From assembly GCF_917563885.1 (NCBI RefSeq), contig NZ_CAKJTG010000001.1, forward strand, positions 186,001 to 250,000: a DNA stretch of 64,000 bases, given 5' to 3'. The notes beneath the pieces were generated by a model. It made no database searches. It saw only the letters and a list, made by a program, of their open reading frames with translations, and was not told where the DNA came from. Below, piece after piece: positions 18,425-27,674 of the stretch; the first letter of the stretch is position 1, and each line of letters begins with the position of its first letter. Source of the stretch: Pseudoneobacillus rhizosphaerae (GTDB taxonomy: Bacteria; Bacillota; Bacilli; Bacillales; Cytobacillaceae). The position numbers were made by a program, and so were the translations under genes.

Positions 18425-18976
18425 TCAATTTAATGTAAACGATTCTTTATGAAATTGAACAATGAGCTGAAATAGTTCTTCGCCATTTTGAGGTGTTTTT
18501 GCATCAGAAGCTAGCTTGCAGTACATGGCTTTGTATGGTTCCGGTACCCATATGTAATGATGGATATAATCTGTTAGTTGAAACTCATTTTTTTGCCAGA
18601 AATTAATTCTCGCAAGATTTTCTGGAGTTGGATCAGATTCGACTTCAATAACGACAGCACCTAGCTGCTGCTCTGAAATACTCCATTCTTTTATGTAATC
18701 TAAAAGTCTTTGTCCAATTCCTTGTTTACGTTTATTTATTCGTACAGCTAAGTAATCTATAAGCAAAGCATTCGTATTTTTAAGTTTTCCGGTTATGGCC
18801 ATTCCAACGATTTCATCATTGATAAACAAGACATGAAGGAAACAAATTCCTTTGGCAAACATATTTCGAATGATTTTTTCAGACTTGGCTCCACTTTTAC
18901 CAAAAGCCTCTTCGTATATGATTTTTGCTTTTTCCCATAGCTCATCGTCCCAATGGTCAACAGTAATGAATTTCAC
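18425..18976 (-). CDS. GNAT family N-acetyltransferase
   Basis: This acetyltransferase of about 183 residues has the core DYLAVRINKRKQGIGQRLLDYI (acetyl-CoA loop) and a C-terminal helical extension ending in FHKESFTLN. The start is GTG at 18976 or the TTG one codon upstream; both are served by GAGGAGGAG. It sits just after the terminator of the nadE operon and abuts the 52-bp array at its 3' end. Confidence 0.75.
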   Translation of the reverse strand: MKFITVDHWDDELWEKAKIIYEEAFGKSGAKSEKIIRNMFAKGICFLHVLFINDEIVGMAITGKLKNTNALLIDYLAVRINKRKQGIGQRLLDYIKEWSISEQQLGAVVIEVESDPTPENLARINFWQKNEFQLTDYIHHYIWVPEPYKAMYCKLASDAKTPQNGEELFQLIVQFHKESFTLN

Positions 18977-18993
18977 CAATACTCTCCTCCTCA

Positions 18994-19024
18994 AAATAAG
19001 CGTTGTTCACAAGGAACAACGCTT
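18994..19024 (-). terminator. Terminator of the NAD salvage operon
   Basis: Minus-strand stem AAGCGTTGTTC / GAACAACGCTT followed by ATTTT, 5 bp past the nadE stop. Confidence 0.75.
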
Positions 19025-19028
19025 CATT

Positions 19029-19859
19029 CTACTTCCACCAATCGTCAAAAACATTAATGGGTGGCTGTCGTTTATGCTCTGACTTTGTATACCAACCTTC
19101 AATTTTCGCTTTGCTTTGTTCATTCACTTCTTTACCTTCTAAGTAGTCATCGATATCCTCGTAGGTGACACCAAGTGCTACTTCGTCTGGTAAGGATGGT
19201 CGATCATCTTCTAAATCGGCTGTTGGGACTTTTAAATATAAATGTTCTGGGCAGCCAAGTTCTTTTAATAGTAGTTTTCCTTGTCTCTTATTAAGTCGGA
19301 AAATCGGAACCATGTCAGACGCACCATCTCCAAACTTTGTATAAAAACCAGTAATCGCTTCTGCAGAATGGTCAGTACCTAATACAATCCCATTGTTTGC
19401 GCCTGCTATGCTATATTGTGTTTCCATCCGATGTCTTGCCTTTACATTCCCTTTTAGGAAATCGGTCAACTTTTTGCCCATCCCTTTTTCAACGGCTGCA
19501 ACACTAGCATCGACAGAATCCTTTATATTAACTATAACAACTTCATCTGGTTGAATGAAAGTGATGGCATCCTCGCAATCATCCTCATCAAGTTGCACGC
19601 CATAAGGTAATCTTACGGCAATAAACTTATATTTTTTTGTACCTAGTTCATCATTTAGCTCGTTAACAGCAACCTGGGCTAATTTTCCAGTTAATGTTGA
19701 ATCTTGACCTCCAGAAATACCTAAAACCATGGATTCCAAAAAGGAATACTTTTTTAAGTAATTTTTCATCATGTCTACACTTTTACGGATTTCGGCCTTT
19801 ACATCAATCGTTGGTTGGGTCTTCAGCACAGTAATGATTTCTTTTTGTAAACGATTCAT
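19029..19859 (-). CDS. nadE: NH3-dependent NAD+ synthetase
   Basis: This enzyme amidates nicotinate adenine dinucleotide to NAD+ with ATP and ammonia in the cytoplasm. It has 276 residues, the length of the ammonia-dependent form without a glutaminase domain. The PP-loop SGGQDS is at residues about 49-54; [22 protein letters not shown] is the NaAD/ATP site region, and [18 protein letters not shown] lies near the C-terminus. It is the last gene of the nudix-pncA-pncB-nadE operon. Confidence 0.96.
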   Translation of the reverse strand: MNRLQKEIITVLKTQPTIDVKAEIRKSVDMMKNYLKKYSFLESMVLGISGGQDSTLTGKLAQVAVNELNDELGTKKYKFIAVRLPYGVQLDEDDCEDAITFIQPDEVVIVNIKDSVDASVAAVEKGMGKKLTDFLKGNVKARHRMETQYSIAGANNGIVLGTDHSAEAITGFYTKFGDGASDMVPIFRLNKRQGKLLLKELGCPEHLYLKVPTADLEDDRPSLPDEVALGVTYEDIDDYLEGKEVNEQSKAKIEGWYTKSEHKRQPPINVFDDWWK

Positions 19860-19884
19860 TTATCAAAACAGATCCCTTCATGCC

Positions 19885-21363
19885 TTATTTCAAATTAGCT
19901 ACCTGTTCTTTTACTTTTTGAATTACAGCGATTTTGTTATCCCAGCATTTTTGACTTAAGTCAACAGGGTATTCTTCTGGGTTTAGTGAACGTTTATATT
20001 CATCCCACAGGACATCCATATTACTCAAAGCAAACTTCTGAATTTCAAATATATCTGGTAATTCGTAAACTAATTGCCCATCTACAAAAATGTCGTGATG
20101 GAGGTCTCTTGCTTCAAAATTTGTAACGAATTTACTAATATAGGTATGAACGGGATGGAACATTTTTAAATGGTCCTCATCATTCGGATTCTCTTCATCT
20201 AATGCTATATAATCCCCTTCAGAACGCTGGTTAATCATATTGATGATTCGATACAATTTTTTAATGCCTGGCGTTGTTACTTTTTCAGGGTTACCGGAAA
20301 TTTTTATCGTATCTAGCATTTCTCCATGCTCATTTTCAATAGCAACAATTTTATACACAGCACCTAAAGCAGGCTGATCATAGGCTGTAATAAGTTTTGT
20401 TCCTATACCCCACACATTAATTTTTGCCCCTTGTGCTTTTAGATTCATGATGGTGTATTCATCTAAATCGTTCGAAGCGACAATACATGCATCTGGGAAT
20501 CCCGCATCGTCAAGCATTTTACGAGCTTCTTTTGAAAGATAGGCCATATCACCACTATCTAAACGTATGCCATCAAATTTCACTCTACCTTCAAATTCCT
20601 TGGCCACTTTAATAGCTGATGGAACGCCAGAACGAAGGGTGTCATATGTGTCAACAAGTGGAATAAAGGCTTTATTCTTTCGACGAACACAGCTTTCTGC
20701 ATACTTTTTCATCGCTGTATAGTCATCCATATAAGCTTGTATCATCGAATGCGCGTGTGTTCCTGAAGCAGGAATTCCGAATAACTTACCAGCTCTCATA
20801 TTACTAGTCGAAGAAAATCCAGCAATAAAAGCGGCTCTAGTCCCCCATATCGCAGCATCCATTTCTTGCGCCCGACGTGTACCGAATTCCATCGCTTGCT
20901 CCGAACCAATAATTTGTTTGATTCGAGATGCTTTTGTTGCGATCAAGGTTTGATAATTTACGATATTTAATAGAGCTGTTTCCACTAATTGAGCCTCAGC
21001 AAGTGTTGAATCTACCTGTAAGATTGTTTCATTACCAAATACTAATTCGCCCTCTCGCATCGAACGAATTTTACCAGTGAATTTTAATCCCTTTAAATAC
21101 GCTAAAAACTCTTCCTCGTAGCCAAATTCATCTCTTAAATACTCGATGTCACTATCAGTAAAGCGAAAATCTTGGATATATTGAATAATCCGTTCTAATC
21201 CTGCAAAAATACCGTAACCGTTTCCAAATGGAAGCTTTCTGAAAAACAATTCAAAAACAGCTTTCCGATTATGAATTCCATCATGCCAATACGTTTCAAT
21301 CATATTTACTTGATAAGCATCTGTATGCAAAATTAAACTATCATCTGGATATTCTTTTCTCAT
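19885..21363 (-). CDS. pncB: Nicotinate phosphoribosyltransferase
   Basis: This enzyme converts nicotinate and PRPP to nicotinate mononucleotide. Its 492 residues match the Gram-positive form. Visible motifs are the N-terminal LHTDAYQVNMIETYW, FGTRRAQEMDAA, GTHAHSMIQAY and IRLDSGDMAYLSKEARKMLDDAGF. It is third in the operon, with the start at ATG after GAGGAGAACTC. It links the deaminated nicotinamide from PncA to the NadE step; NadD is not in the window. Confidence 0.96.
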   Translation of the reverse strand: MRKEYPDDSLILHTDAYQVNMIETYWHDGIHNRKAVFELFFRKLPFGNGYGIFAGLERIIQYIQDFRFTDSDIEYLRDEFGYEEEFLAYLKGLKFTGKIRSMREGELVFGNETILQVDSTLAEAQLVETALLNIVNYQTLIATKASRIKQIIGSEQAMEFGTRRAQEMDAAIWGTRAAFIAGFSSTSNMRAGKLFGIPASGTHAHSMIQAYMDDYTAMKKYAESCVRRKNKAFIPLVDTYDTLRSGVPSAIKVAKEFEGRVKFDGIRLDSGDMAYLSKEARKMLDDAGFPDACIVASNDLDEYTIMNLKAQGAKINVWGIGTKLITAYDQPALGAVYKIVAIENEHGEMLDTIKISGNPEKVTTPGIKKLYRIINMINQRSEGDYIALDEENPNDEDHLKMFHPVHTYISKFVTNFEARDLHHDIFVDGQLVYELPDIFEIQKFALSNMDVLWDEYKRSLNPEEYPVDLSQKCWDNKIAVIQKVKEQVANLK

Positions 21364-21393
21364 GAGTTCTCCTCCATCTTAGGAGTTATTTTT

Positions 21394-21939
21394 TTATATT
21401 ATTTTAGCATTTAAACAGCTTTTGAAGTGGCCAAGTGCCCATTCATGACCAGTTTGATTAAAGCTAGCTACTGCTTTTTCGTAAATAACGATCTGGAACC
21501 CCTTATTATAAGCATCAACGGCTGTGTGCAATACACAAATATCCGTGCATACTCCAACTAAATGAACCTCAGTAATTCCTCTTTCACGCAATTTGATTTC
21601 AAGGTCCGTGCCAGCGAACGCACTATATCTTGTTTTATCCATATAATGCACGTTTTCCTTCTCCTTATTACTCACATACACATTTTGTAGTTGTCCATAC
21701 AAATTTCGTCCACTTGTACCCTTGATGTTATGTGGTGGGTATAGCTTTGTTTCAGGATGTCTTTCTTCCCCTTCGATGTGAAGATCAATGGCAAAAACCG
21801 TATAATCCTTATTTGAGATAAATTCCTCTGTAATTCGGACAATTTCAGTTTCTATTTCCTGACCAGGCTTCCCACATGTTAATGCACCCGCATCTGCTAC
21901 AAAATCATAAGTGTAATCAATATTTATTAATGCTTTCAT
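21394..21939 (-). CDS. pncA: Nicotinamidase / cysteine hydrolase
   Basis: This enzyme deamidates nicotinamide to nicotinate. It has about 181 residues of the isochorismatase-like fold. The triad is visible: Asp in NIDYTYDF, Lys in MDKTRYSAF and the nucleophile in GVCTDICVLH. The start is ATG 21939 behind GAAGGAG; the upstream in-frame GTG at 21948 overlaps that site. It is second in the operon. Confidence 0.93.
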   Translation of the reverse strand: MKALINIDYTYDFVADAGALTCGKPGQEIETEIVRITEEFISNKDYTVFAIDLHIEGEERHPETKLYPPHNIKGTSGRNLYGQLQNVYVSNKEKENVHYMDKTRYSAFAGTDLEIKLRERGITEVHLVGVCTDICVLHTAVDAYNKGFQIVIYEKAVASFNQTGHEWALGHFKSCLNAKII

Positions 21940-21965
21940 TCTCCCCACTCCTTCGTATTATTAAA

Positions 21966-22766
21966 TTAAAATTTACCCTGATAGACCGATATAAAAGGTT
22001 GGTAATCATTAAATCTATAGAGCTGTGCTGGGGTCTTTGAGAATTTATTGGACTTTTTCGGTCTGCCATTAATGATCACCTTTTCTAAAAAGGGAAGTGT
22101 GGGTCCTTTTCTAAAAAAAGCTGAATCTACTTTAATTGATGGATCATCTAATACCGTAAGCAATACTCCTTGTAATTCCGATAAAACGAATTCAGCAGGG
22201 AGAAAGTTTTTAGCTAAAGTCGTTAATGCCATGTCTTTCTTGATGAACCAAATGGCATCGTCTATGATTTGCCTGTGGTCGAAAGCAAGTTCTAGCCCTT
22301 CCAACTCTTGTAAAGTAAAAAGTTCAACCTCCGCTGCATCATCTGCTGCTCTCCTAGTAGAAAGTTGTATTTCCGGAACAATAGCGTAATGTGCATTGGA
22401 AATGATCCATCCACGTGAATCTCTTCCTGGCGTGTCATAAACACCAAAATGTTTGATATGGACACCAATAATTCCCGTCTCTTCTTCTAGCTCTCGTTTG
22501 GCAGCTTCTAAAGCAGTTTCAGTTGGTTGGATAAATCCTCCAGGTAAAGCCCATTTACTTGCTTCGATATTTGGGAGACCTTCGGCATTTTTTTTTGCAC
22601 GTTGAATCAGCATCAATTTCAAGTTCTTTTCAGGTGGTTTATACATATCTGCTTGTTCTGAGATGATTGTGAAAATGGCAATATCACTCGTGTAGCCATC
22701 AGGAGTGCGATATTTTTTATGAGTATCATTAAGGGACACTTCTTGATCAGATTGGTTATTTTGCAT
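21966..22766 (-). CDS. Nudix hydrolase with C-terminal winged-helix region, NrtR-like
   Basis: About 266 residues. The N-terminal Nudix domain has an intact Nudix box: G-x5-E-x7-REL-x-EE-x-G at GGFIQPTE...REleEETG. The C-terminal 80 residues (EFVLSELQGVLLTVLDDPSIKVDSAFFRKG...ING) look like the winged-helix part of NrtR, a Nudix-related regulator of NAD genes that senses ADP-ribose. It heads the NAD operon, as expected for a local regulator. The intact box leaves open that it is also, or only, an ADP-ribose pyrophosphatase. Start ATG 22766 is fixed by AGGAGGTG. Confidence 0.8.
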   Translation of the reverse strand: MQNNQSDQEVSLNDTHKKYRTPDGYTSDIAIFTIISEQADMYKPPEKNLKLMLIQRAKKNAEGLPNIEASKWALPGGFIQPTETALEAAKRELEEETGIIGVHIKHFGVYDTPGRDSRGWIISNAHYAIVPEIQLSTRRAADDAAEVELFTLQELEGLELAFDHRQIIDDAIWFIKKDMALTTLAKNFLPAEFVLSELQGVLLTVLDDPSIKVDSAFFRKGPTLPFLEKVIINGRPKKSNKFSKTPAQLYRFNDYQPFISVYQGKF

Positions 22767-22816
22767 TCGTACACCTCCTATTGGAGCTTTAATGGACAAT
22801 TATCTAAGTTGATTTT

Positions 22817-22866
22817 AATTAACGTTTTGTTAATTTTAATTTACACTATTTTCTAATCTATAACAA
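22817..22866 (-). promoter_or_regulatory. Promoter and possible operator of the NAD operon
   Basis: On the minus strand TTGTTA (22866-22861), a 17-bp spacer and TAAATT (22843-22838) form a plausible sigma-A promoter. Immediately downstream AATTAAC-GTTTT-GTTAATT (22835-22817) is an inverted repeat over the expected start site, well placed for repression by the NrtR-like product. The operator role is inferred. Confidence 0.45.
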
Positions 22867-22982
22867 GTTTTATTAACTTAAGCAGAAATCGACACTTCAG
22901 ATGCGGGAAATGTCTAATTCTGCGCTTTCCCGAGAAATAATTGAATTTTCTAAAAATATTTCCTCGTTCTGTCCAAGGAGTA

Positions 22983-23015
22983 AAATAAAAGGAGGAAATC
23001 AATAAGATTTCCTCC
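22983..23015 (-). terminator. Terminator of the 23029 gene
   Basis: Minus-strand stem GGAGGAAATC / GATTTCCTCC followed by TTTTATTTT. Confidence 0.8.
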
Positions 23016-23028
23016 CCGTAAATTAATT

Positions 23029-23706
23029 TTATTGTTCCGTCTTATCGCCAATAATAATATTAACTGTATTTTCATTTGGAATGAAATCTTTCAAGGTGTT
23101 TTCAAGTATTTGCAAGTTGTAGCCCTTATGTGGATTTTGCTCACTTCCTGCTTCTATTTTGTTCAGTTGGTTTCCTTCCAAGGAATAGTATTCACCCGGG
23201 GAGTTAATTTCATCACTCCAATGTCGTGTTCTAACTAAGAATAATGAACTTGCCGTTTCCTTAGTTAATGCTTTTTGTTGATTTACCTCTTGTAGTTTTT
23301 CGAAAAATTCATCAGCTTTCATTAATTCAGAATAATTTTTGATACTTTTGGCTTTTTCTTTCCAAATGGTAATCTCACCATCCTGTAACTCTGGGCAGGT
23401 ACTGCAGTCTTGATAGTTAAAGATATTATATTTTTTTCCCTCGAGCTCCACTAATCTAAATTTTACAGATTCGAAATCTCCGACGGTACTCAAGGTCATC
23501 GAAAATTCTCCGATTCTAGCATCATTAGAAAATTCATGCTCCTTTTTAAATTCGGACCAGCTATCTTTGATATTTGTTTCGTATACATTTTTTTCGTTAA
23601 ATAGCCATGTTTCTTCTTTTTTTAATTTATCCTCACTCAAAATACCAACTATAAATGCTACTACTAGTATTACACCTAGAATAAAGTAACTTTTCTTTAT
23701 TCGCAC
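23029..23706 (-). CDS. Uncharacterised membrane-anchored extracellular protein
   Basis: This 225-residue protein has a basic N-terminus and one membrane segment (about residues 7-23), and the rest is probably outside the cell. A CSTCPEL pair (near residue 102) could be a disulfide. It is rich in charged residues with no recognised domain. The start is GTG behind AAAGGGGAGAA. Monocistronic, with its own terminator. Confidence 0.7.
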   Translation of the reverse strand: MRIKKSYFILGVILVVAFIVGILSEDKLKKEETWLFNEKNVYETNIKDSWSEFKKEHEFSNDARIGEFSMTLSTVGDFESVKFRLVELEGKKYNIFNYQDCSTCPELQDGEITIWKEKAKSIKNYSELMKADEFFEKLQEVNQQKALTKETASSLFLVRTRHWSDEINSPGEYYSLEGNQLNKIEAGSEQNPHKGYNLQILENTLKDFIPNENTVNIIIGDKTEQ

Positions 23707-23800
23707 AGAAATTTCTCCCCTTTTTAAACTATCTCTTAATTCAATATTATGTTTAATTTAGAAAAATTAGTCAATTCATACTATACCATTTTTCGCAAAA

Positions 23801-23838
23801 TAAAAGAGTTGTAATTCCGATAATGGAATATACAACTC
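23801..23838 (-). terminator. Terminator of the GTP cyclohydrolase II gene
   Basis: Minus-strand stem GAGTTGTATATTCC / GGAATTACAACTC followed by TTTTATTTT. Confidence 0.75.
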
Positions 23839-23861
23839 ATCTTTGTAGTTATTTTCACCTA

Positions 23862-24599
23862 TCACTCGTCGGATTGTTCCCCTTCGAAATGACCTGAACG
23901 GTTTATTTTGGTTTGAAGGTATTTTTCATTAAACTCAGACTTGTCTCCCCATAAAGGCTCCCTGCCAGAAACATTTAGTCCTGCTTTTTGAAGGGCATTC
24001 AATTTTTTTGGATTATTCGTAATTAATGTAACAGGTTTGGAACGAAGGTTCTTTAATACCTCTATCGCATCGTCATAATTTCGTGCATCGTCGACAAATC
24101 CTAACGATAGATTGGCTTCGACTGTGTCAAATCCTTCTTCTTGCAGAACGTATGCCATAGCTTTACTAAAAAGTCCGATTCCCCTACCTTCATGGTTTGC
24201 TAAATAGAAAAGTGCTCCTGAGCCATGCTCTGTAATCATTTTCATCGAATGTTTCAATTGGTATCCACAATCACAGCGTTTGCTGCCAAAAATATCACCT
24301 GTATGGCAGATGCTATGCATCCGAATTAACGCATTTTCATCATTGGCAAAATCTCCGTAAACGAGCACACTAGATTGTTGCTTTTCCGCTAAATTTGAGG
24401 AAGATAATTTTTCAATGATTCTCTCCATATTATCGGTTACTTCATCACAATGAAGCCAACAATACCATTGGAACACTTCAGTTTCCCCATAAAGGTTCAC
24501 AGGTAATTTAATAGGGCCAACTAAGTAAATGGCTTTTTCTTTATTACGGATCAACTGTATCTTATTTTTCAATACCGAAAATGCATTTTCTTCGAACAT
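23862..24599 (-). CDS. ribA: GTP cyclohydrolase II
   Basis: This enzyme opens GTP to the pyrimidine precursor of riboflavin. It has 245 residues and is a stand-alone GCH II without the RibB domain. The Zn-site signature CHTGDIFGSKRCDCG (about residues 98-112) and the catalytic region NHEGRGIGLFSK are intact. It stands alone, away from a rib operon, and I see no FMN riboswitch upstream. It may serve a secondary pathway or be a second copy. Start behind GAGGAGGAAG. Confidence 0.9.
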   Translation of the reverse strand: MFEENAFSVLKNKIQLIRNKEKAIYLVGPIKLPVNLYGETEVFQWYCWLHCDEVTDNMERIIEKLSSSNLAEKQQSSVLVYGDFANDENALIRMHSICHTGDIFGSKRCDCGYQLKHSMKMITEHGSGALFYLANHEGRGIGLFSKAMAYVLQEEGFDTVEANLSLGFVDDARNYDDAIEVLKNLRSKPVTLITNNPKKLNALQKAGLNVSGREPLWGDKSEFNEKYLQTKINRSGHFEGEQSDE

Positions 24600-24723
24600 T
24601 GAACTTCCTCCTCGAAACCATTATCTCATCTTAGTATGTTTGGATAGGAAAAAAACTATTACTAATTGGAAAAAGTTGTGCATCATGAAATGAACTTTTT
24701 TACTCATAAATCTGTGAAGGGGT

Positions 24724-24752
24724 AAAAAAACCCTACCGCAGCAGGCAGGGTT
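24724..24752 (-). terminator. Terminator of the opp operon
   Basis: Minus-strand stem AACCCTGCC / GGTAGGGTT followed by TTTTT. The stem begins within the oppF stop codon. Confidence 0.8.
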
Positions 24753-25719
24753 ACGCATTATTATACAAATGGCAAGCGGTAAAATGACCTTGTTTCACTT
24801 CTCGCCATTCTGGCACGGAGGATGCACATAACTCCATAGCACGATTGCATCTAGTCCGGAAAACACAACCGCTCGGAGGATCTATCGGACTTGGTACTTC
24901 ACCTTCAAGGACAATGCGTTCTCTCTTAATAGTTGGGTCTGGTATCGGAACTGAAGACAGCAAAGCTTGTGTGTACGGATGTAGTGGGTCATTATATAGA
25001 GAGTCACTGTCCGTTAATTCAACCATATTTCCTAAGTACATCACTAATATCCGGTCTGAAATGTATTTGACCATGGATAAATCATGAGCGATGAATAGAT
25101 AAGTTAATCCCATTTTATCTTGAAGGTCTTTAAGTAAATTAACAACCTGTGCCTGAATGGATACATCTAGAGCAGAAATGGGCTCATCACAAACAATAAA
25201 TTTAGGATTTAATGCTAGCGCACGTGCAATACCAATTCTTTGACGTTGGCCACCACTAAATTCATGTGGATAGCGACTAAAATGTTCTGATTTTAGACCG
25301 ACTAATTCAAGTAGCTCGACAATTCGGTCCCTTCTAGCCTTCCCTTTAACAATATGGTGTAGATCTAGTGGTTCTCCAACGATTTCCTCAACCGTCATTC
25401 TTGGATTCAATGAAGAGTAAGGGTCTTGAAAGATAATTTGCATATCTTTCTTGAATTTATTAAGAGCTCTTCCTTTTAATTTAAAAATATCCTCTCCATT
25501 AAAAAGAACTTCTCCAGCCGTCGCTTCATGCATACGAATAATTGTTTTTCCAGCTGTTGATTTTCCACAGCCACTTTCACCAACAAGTCCAATTGTTTCA
25601 CCTTTGTAGATGTCTAAGTTGATATCATTAACTGCTTTTAGTTCACGACCCGAAACTTTATAATACTTTTTTAAGTTTTTTATTTGTATAAGTGGTTGGT
25701 CTGCTTCTTGAACTGACAT
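24751..25719 (-). CDS. oppF: Oligopeptide ABC transporter ATP-binding protein OppF
   Basis: This is the second ATPase of the peptide importer, about 322 residues. Walker A is GLVGESGCGKST, the signature FSGGQRQRIGIARAL, and Walker B ALNPKFIVCDEPISALD. The C-terminal peptide-transporter ATPase extension (PSPIDPPSGCVFRTRC...C) with its cysteines is present. The start is ATG 25719, overlapping the oppD stop in TAATG and preceded by GGGAGGATC. A longer frame from 25779 lies inside oppD and is unlikely. It ends the oppABCDF operon. Confidence 0.93.
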   Translation of the reverse strand: MSVQEADQPLIQIKNLKKYYKVSGRELKAVNDINLDIYKGETIGLVGESGCGKSTAGKTIIRMHEATAGEVLFNGEDIFKLKGRALNKFKKDMQIIFQDPYSSLNPRMTVEEIVGEPLDLHHIVKGKARRDRIVELLELVGLKSEHFSRYPHEFSGGQRQRIGIARALALNPKFIVCDEPISALDVSIQAQVVNLLKDLQDKMGLTYLFIAHDLSMVKYISDRILVMYLGNMVELTDSDSLYNDPLHPYTQALLSSVPIPDPTIKRERIVLEGEVPSPIDPPSGCVFRTRCNRAMELCASSVPEWREVKQGHFTACHLYNNA

Positions 25720-26729
25720 TAATGATCCTCCCTTACCTTTGCTGCAGCAGCTTGTGCCATTGGATGATGGAGCCAACATGACGATTGCTGGGTTCCACTA
25801 ACTAGCTCTAACTCAGGATGATAATCTTTGCATACCTTCATAGCGTATTCACATCTTGGATAAAAAGAGCATCCCTTTGGGGGATCTAATAAATCTGGAG
25901 GGCTTCCCACAATTGAATATAACCTAGAGCTGCGGTCCATATCTAAACGAGGTATTGACTTCATTAATCCTTTTGTATAAGGATGTGTTGGGTTACTGAA
26001 AATTTCTTCTACCGAACCCGACTCAACCACTTCACCTGCATACATCACGATTACCTTGTCACAAACTTCTGCTACCACACCTAAGTCATGAGTAATTAAA
26101 ATAATCGACGTATTCGTTTCTTTCTGAAGTTTTTTCATTAAAGTTAAAACCTGAGCTTGAATCGTTACATCAAGAGCAGTCGTCGGCTCATCCGCAATAA
26201 TTAATTCAGGGTCACAAGCTAAAGCGATCGCAATCATAACCCTTTGCCTCATCCCACCAGAAAATTCATGAGGGTAATGCTTAAGACGGCTTTTTGCATG
26301 TGGAATTCCAACTCGCTCTAAAAGCTGGACAGCATGTTGTAGGGCGATTGCTCTTGACATCCGATTATGCTTAACTAGTCCTTCGATTAATTGATCCCCG
26401 ATTCTACTAGTTGGATTAAGTGAGGACATTGGATCTTGGAAGATCATACTAATTTTATTTCCACGAATCTTTTTCATTTCATTCTCAGGTAAGGGTAAAA
26501 GGTCTTGACCGTGGAATAAAATTTTTCCTTCTTTATATTCGGCTGGAGGAGCCGTTAATAGTTTCATAATCGATTTAGCTGTAACACTTTTTCCACATCC
26601 CGATTCACCGACAATCGCAACGGCCTCTCCTTTTTTAACTGAAAAACTAACGCCCCTAACTGCCTTCACTTCTCCACCATAGGTGTTAAAAGAAACGTTT
26701 AGATTTTCTATCTGCAACAGTTTTTCCAT
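25719..26729 (-). CDS. oppD: Oligopeptide ABC transporter ATP-binding protein OppD
   Basis: First ATPase of the peptide importer, about 336 residues. Walker A GESGCGKSVTAKS, signature FSGGMRQRVMIAIALAC and Walker B LIIADEPTTALD are visible; a C-terminal PPDLLDPPKGCSFYPRC...C region is typical of Opp/Dpp ATPases and in relatives holds an iron-sulfur cluster. ATG 26729 is preceded by GAGGTG. It lies 15 bp after oppC and overlaps oppF by one base. Confidence 0.93.
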   Translation of the reverse strand: MEKLLQIENLNVSFNTYGGEVKAVRGVSFSVKKGEAVAIVGESGCGKSVTAKSIMKLLTAPPAEYKEGKILFHGQDLLPLPENEMKKIRGNKISMIFQDPMSSLNPTSRIGDQLIEGLVKHNRMSRAIALQHAVQLLERVGIPHAKSRLKHYPHEFSGGMRQRVMIAIALACDPELIIADEPTTALDVTIQAQVLTLMKKLQKETNTSIILITHDLGVVAEVCDKVIVMYAGEVVESGSVEEIFSNPTHPYTKGLMKSIPRLDMDRSSRLYSIVGSPPDLLDPPKGCSFYPRCEYAMKVCKDYHPELELVSGTQQSSCWLHHPMAQAAAAKVREDH

Positions 26730-26744
26730 ATTTTTCACCTCGCT

Positions 26745-27674
26745 TTAGTTTCTAAGTTTCGGATCAAGCGCATCTCTTAGCCCATCACCGAAAACATTGA
26801 AGGCAAACATTGTGATAGATATTAGTAGCGCAGGGATAGCTAACTGATAGAAGTTACCTACCAATATGCTACTTAGTGAATCGCTGGCCATTGTTCCCCA
26901 ACTAGCCTGTGGTGCAGGTATACCTAATCCAAGGAAACTTAATGTTGCTTCAGCAAAGATCGCGGTTGGAACAGTTAGAGTAATATTTACTAAAATAGGT
27001 CCCATTGTATTTGGAATCATATGTTTTCGTAATTTCCAGCTAGTAGGAGCTCCCATCGCATTGGCTGCATGAACGTAATCTAGTTCTTTCAGTTGAAGTA
27101 CCTGTCCGCGAACAAGTCGTGCCATCGGAATCCAACCCGTAATTGTCATCGCAATAATGATTGGCCAAATTCCTCTTTCTAGTACAATCATCATTAAAAT
27201 AACCATTAACAAATAAGGAATCGAAAATAATACTTCTGCTAATCTCATCATGAAATTATCTATTCTTCCACCACGAATAGCAGAAACACCACCATATATA
27301 ATTCCAATAACAAAATCTATCGTGGCTGCCATTAAACCGATAAATAAAGAAATTCTTGCTCCATACCAAGCTCTTGTAAATAAGTCACGACCAGATGTGT
27401 CTGTCCCAAACCAATGCTCCGCATTCGGTCTTAAATTTTTCCTAGTAAAATCTTGTTCGAAATAGCTATAACCACTTATATAAGGGCCAATGATAGCCAT
27501 AATTGCCAAAATAATAATGAGCACAAGTCCAAACATTGCTAATTTATTTTCTTTTAAACGCCTCCATGTGTCTCGCCAATAGGAAACACTTGGTCTAGCA
27601 ATTTTTTCTGCATCTTTAAAGTTATCCGTTACAGGGGTAAACAGATCTTCAGTTAATTGTATTTTATTAGCCAT
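26745..27674 (-). CDS. oppC: Oligopeptide ABC transporter permease OppC
   Basis: This inner permease of the peptide importer has 309 residues, with a cytoplasmic N-terminal extension, OppC-N helix (about residues 45-65) and five further helices. The EAA loop LVRGQVLQLKELDYVHAANAMGAP, which contacts the ATPases, is clear. Its ATG overlaps the oppB stop by one base. Confidence 0.94.
   Translation of the reverse strand: MANKIQLTEDLFTPVTDNFKDAEKIARPSVSYWRDTWRRLKENKLAMFGLVLIIILAIMAIIGPYISGYSYFEQDFTRKNLRPNAEHWFGTDTSGRDLFTRAWYGARISLFIGLMAATIDFVIGIIYGGVSAIRGGRIDNFMMRLAEVLFSIPYLLMVILMMIVLERGIWPIIIAMTITGWIPMARLVRGQVLQLKELDYVHAANAMGAPTSWKLRKHMIPNTMGPILVNITLTVPTAIFAEATLSFLGLGIPAPQASWGTMASDSLSSILVGNFYQLAIPALLISITMFAFNVFGDGLRDALDPKLRN

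Noticed and set aside
23707-24751. FMN riboswitch upstream of the GTP cyclohydrolase II gene
   Set aside because: The short region between 24600 and 24724 has no RFN-like conserved helices, only ordinary AT-rich sequence.
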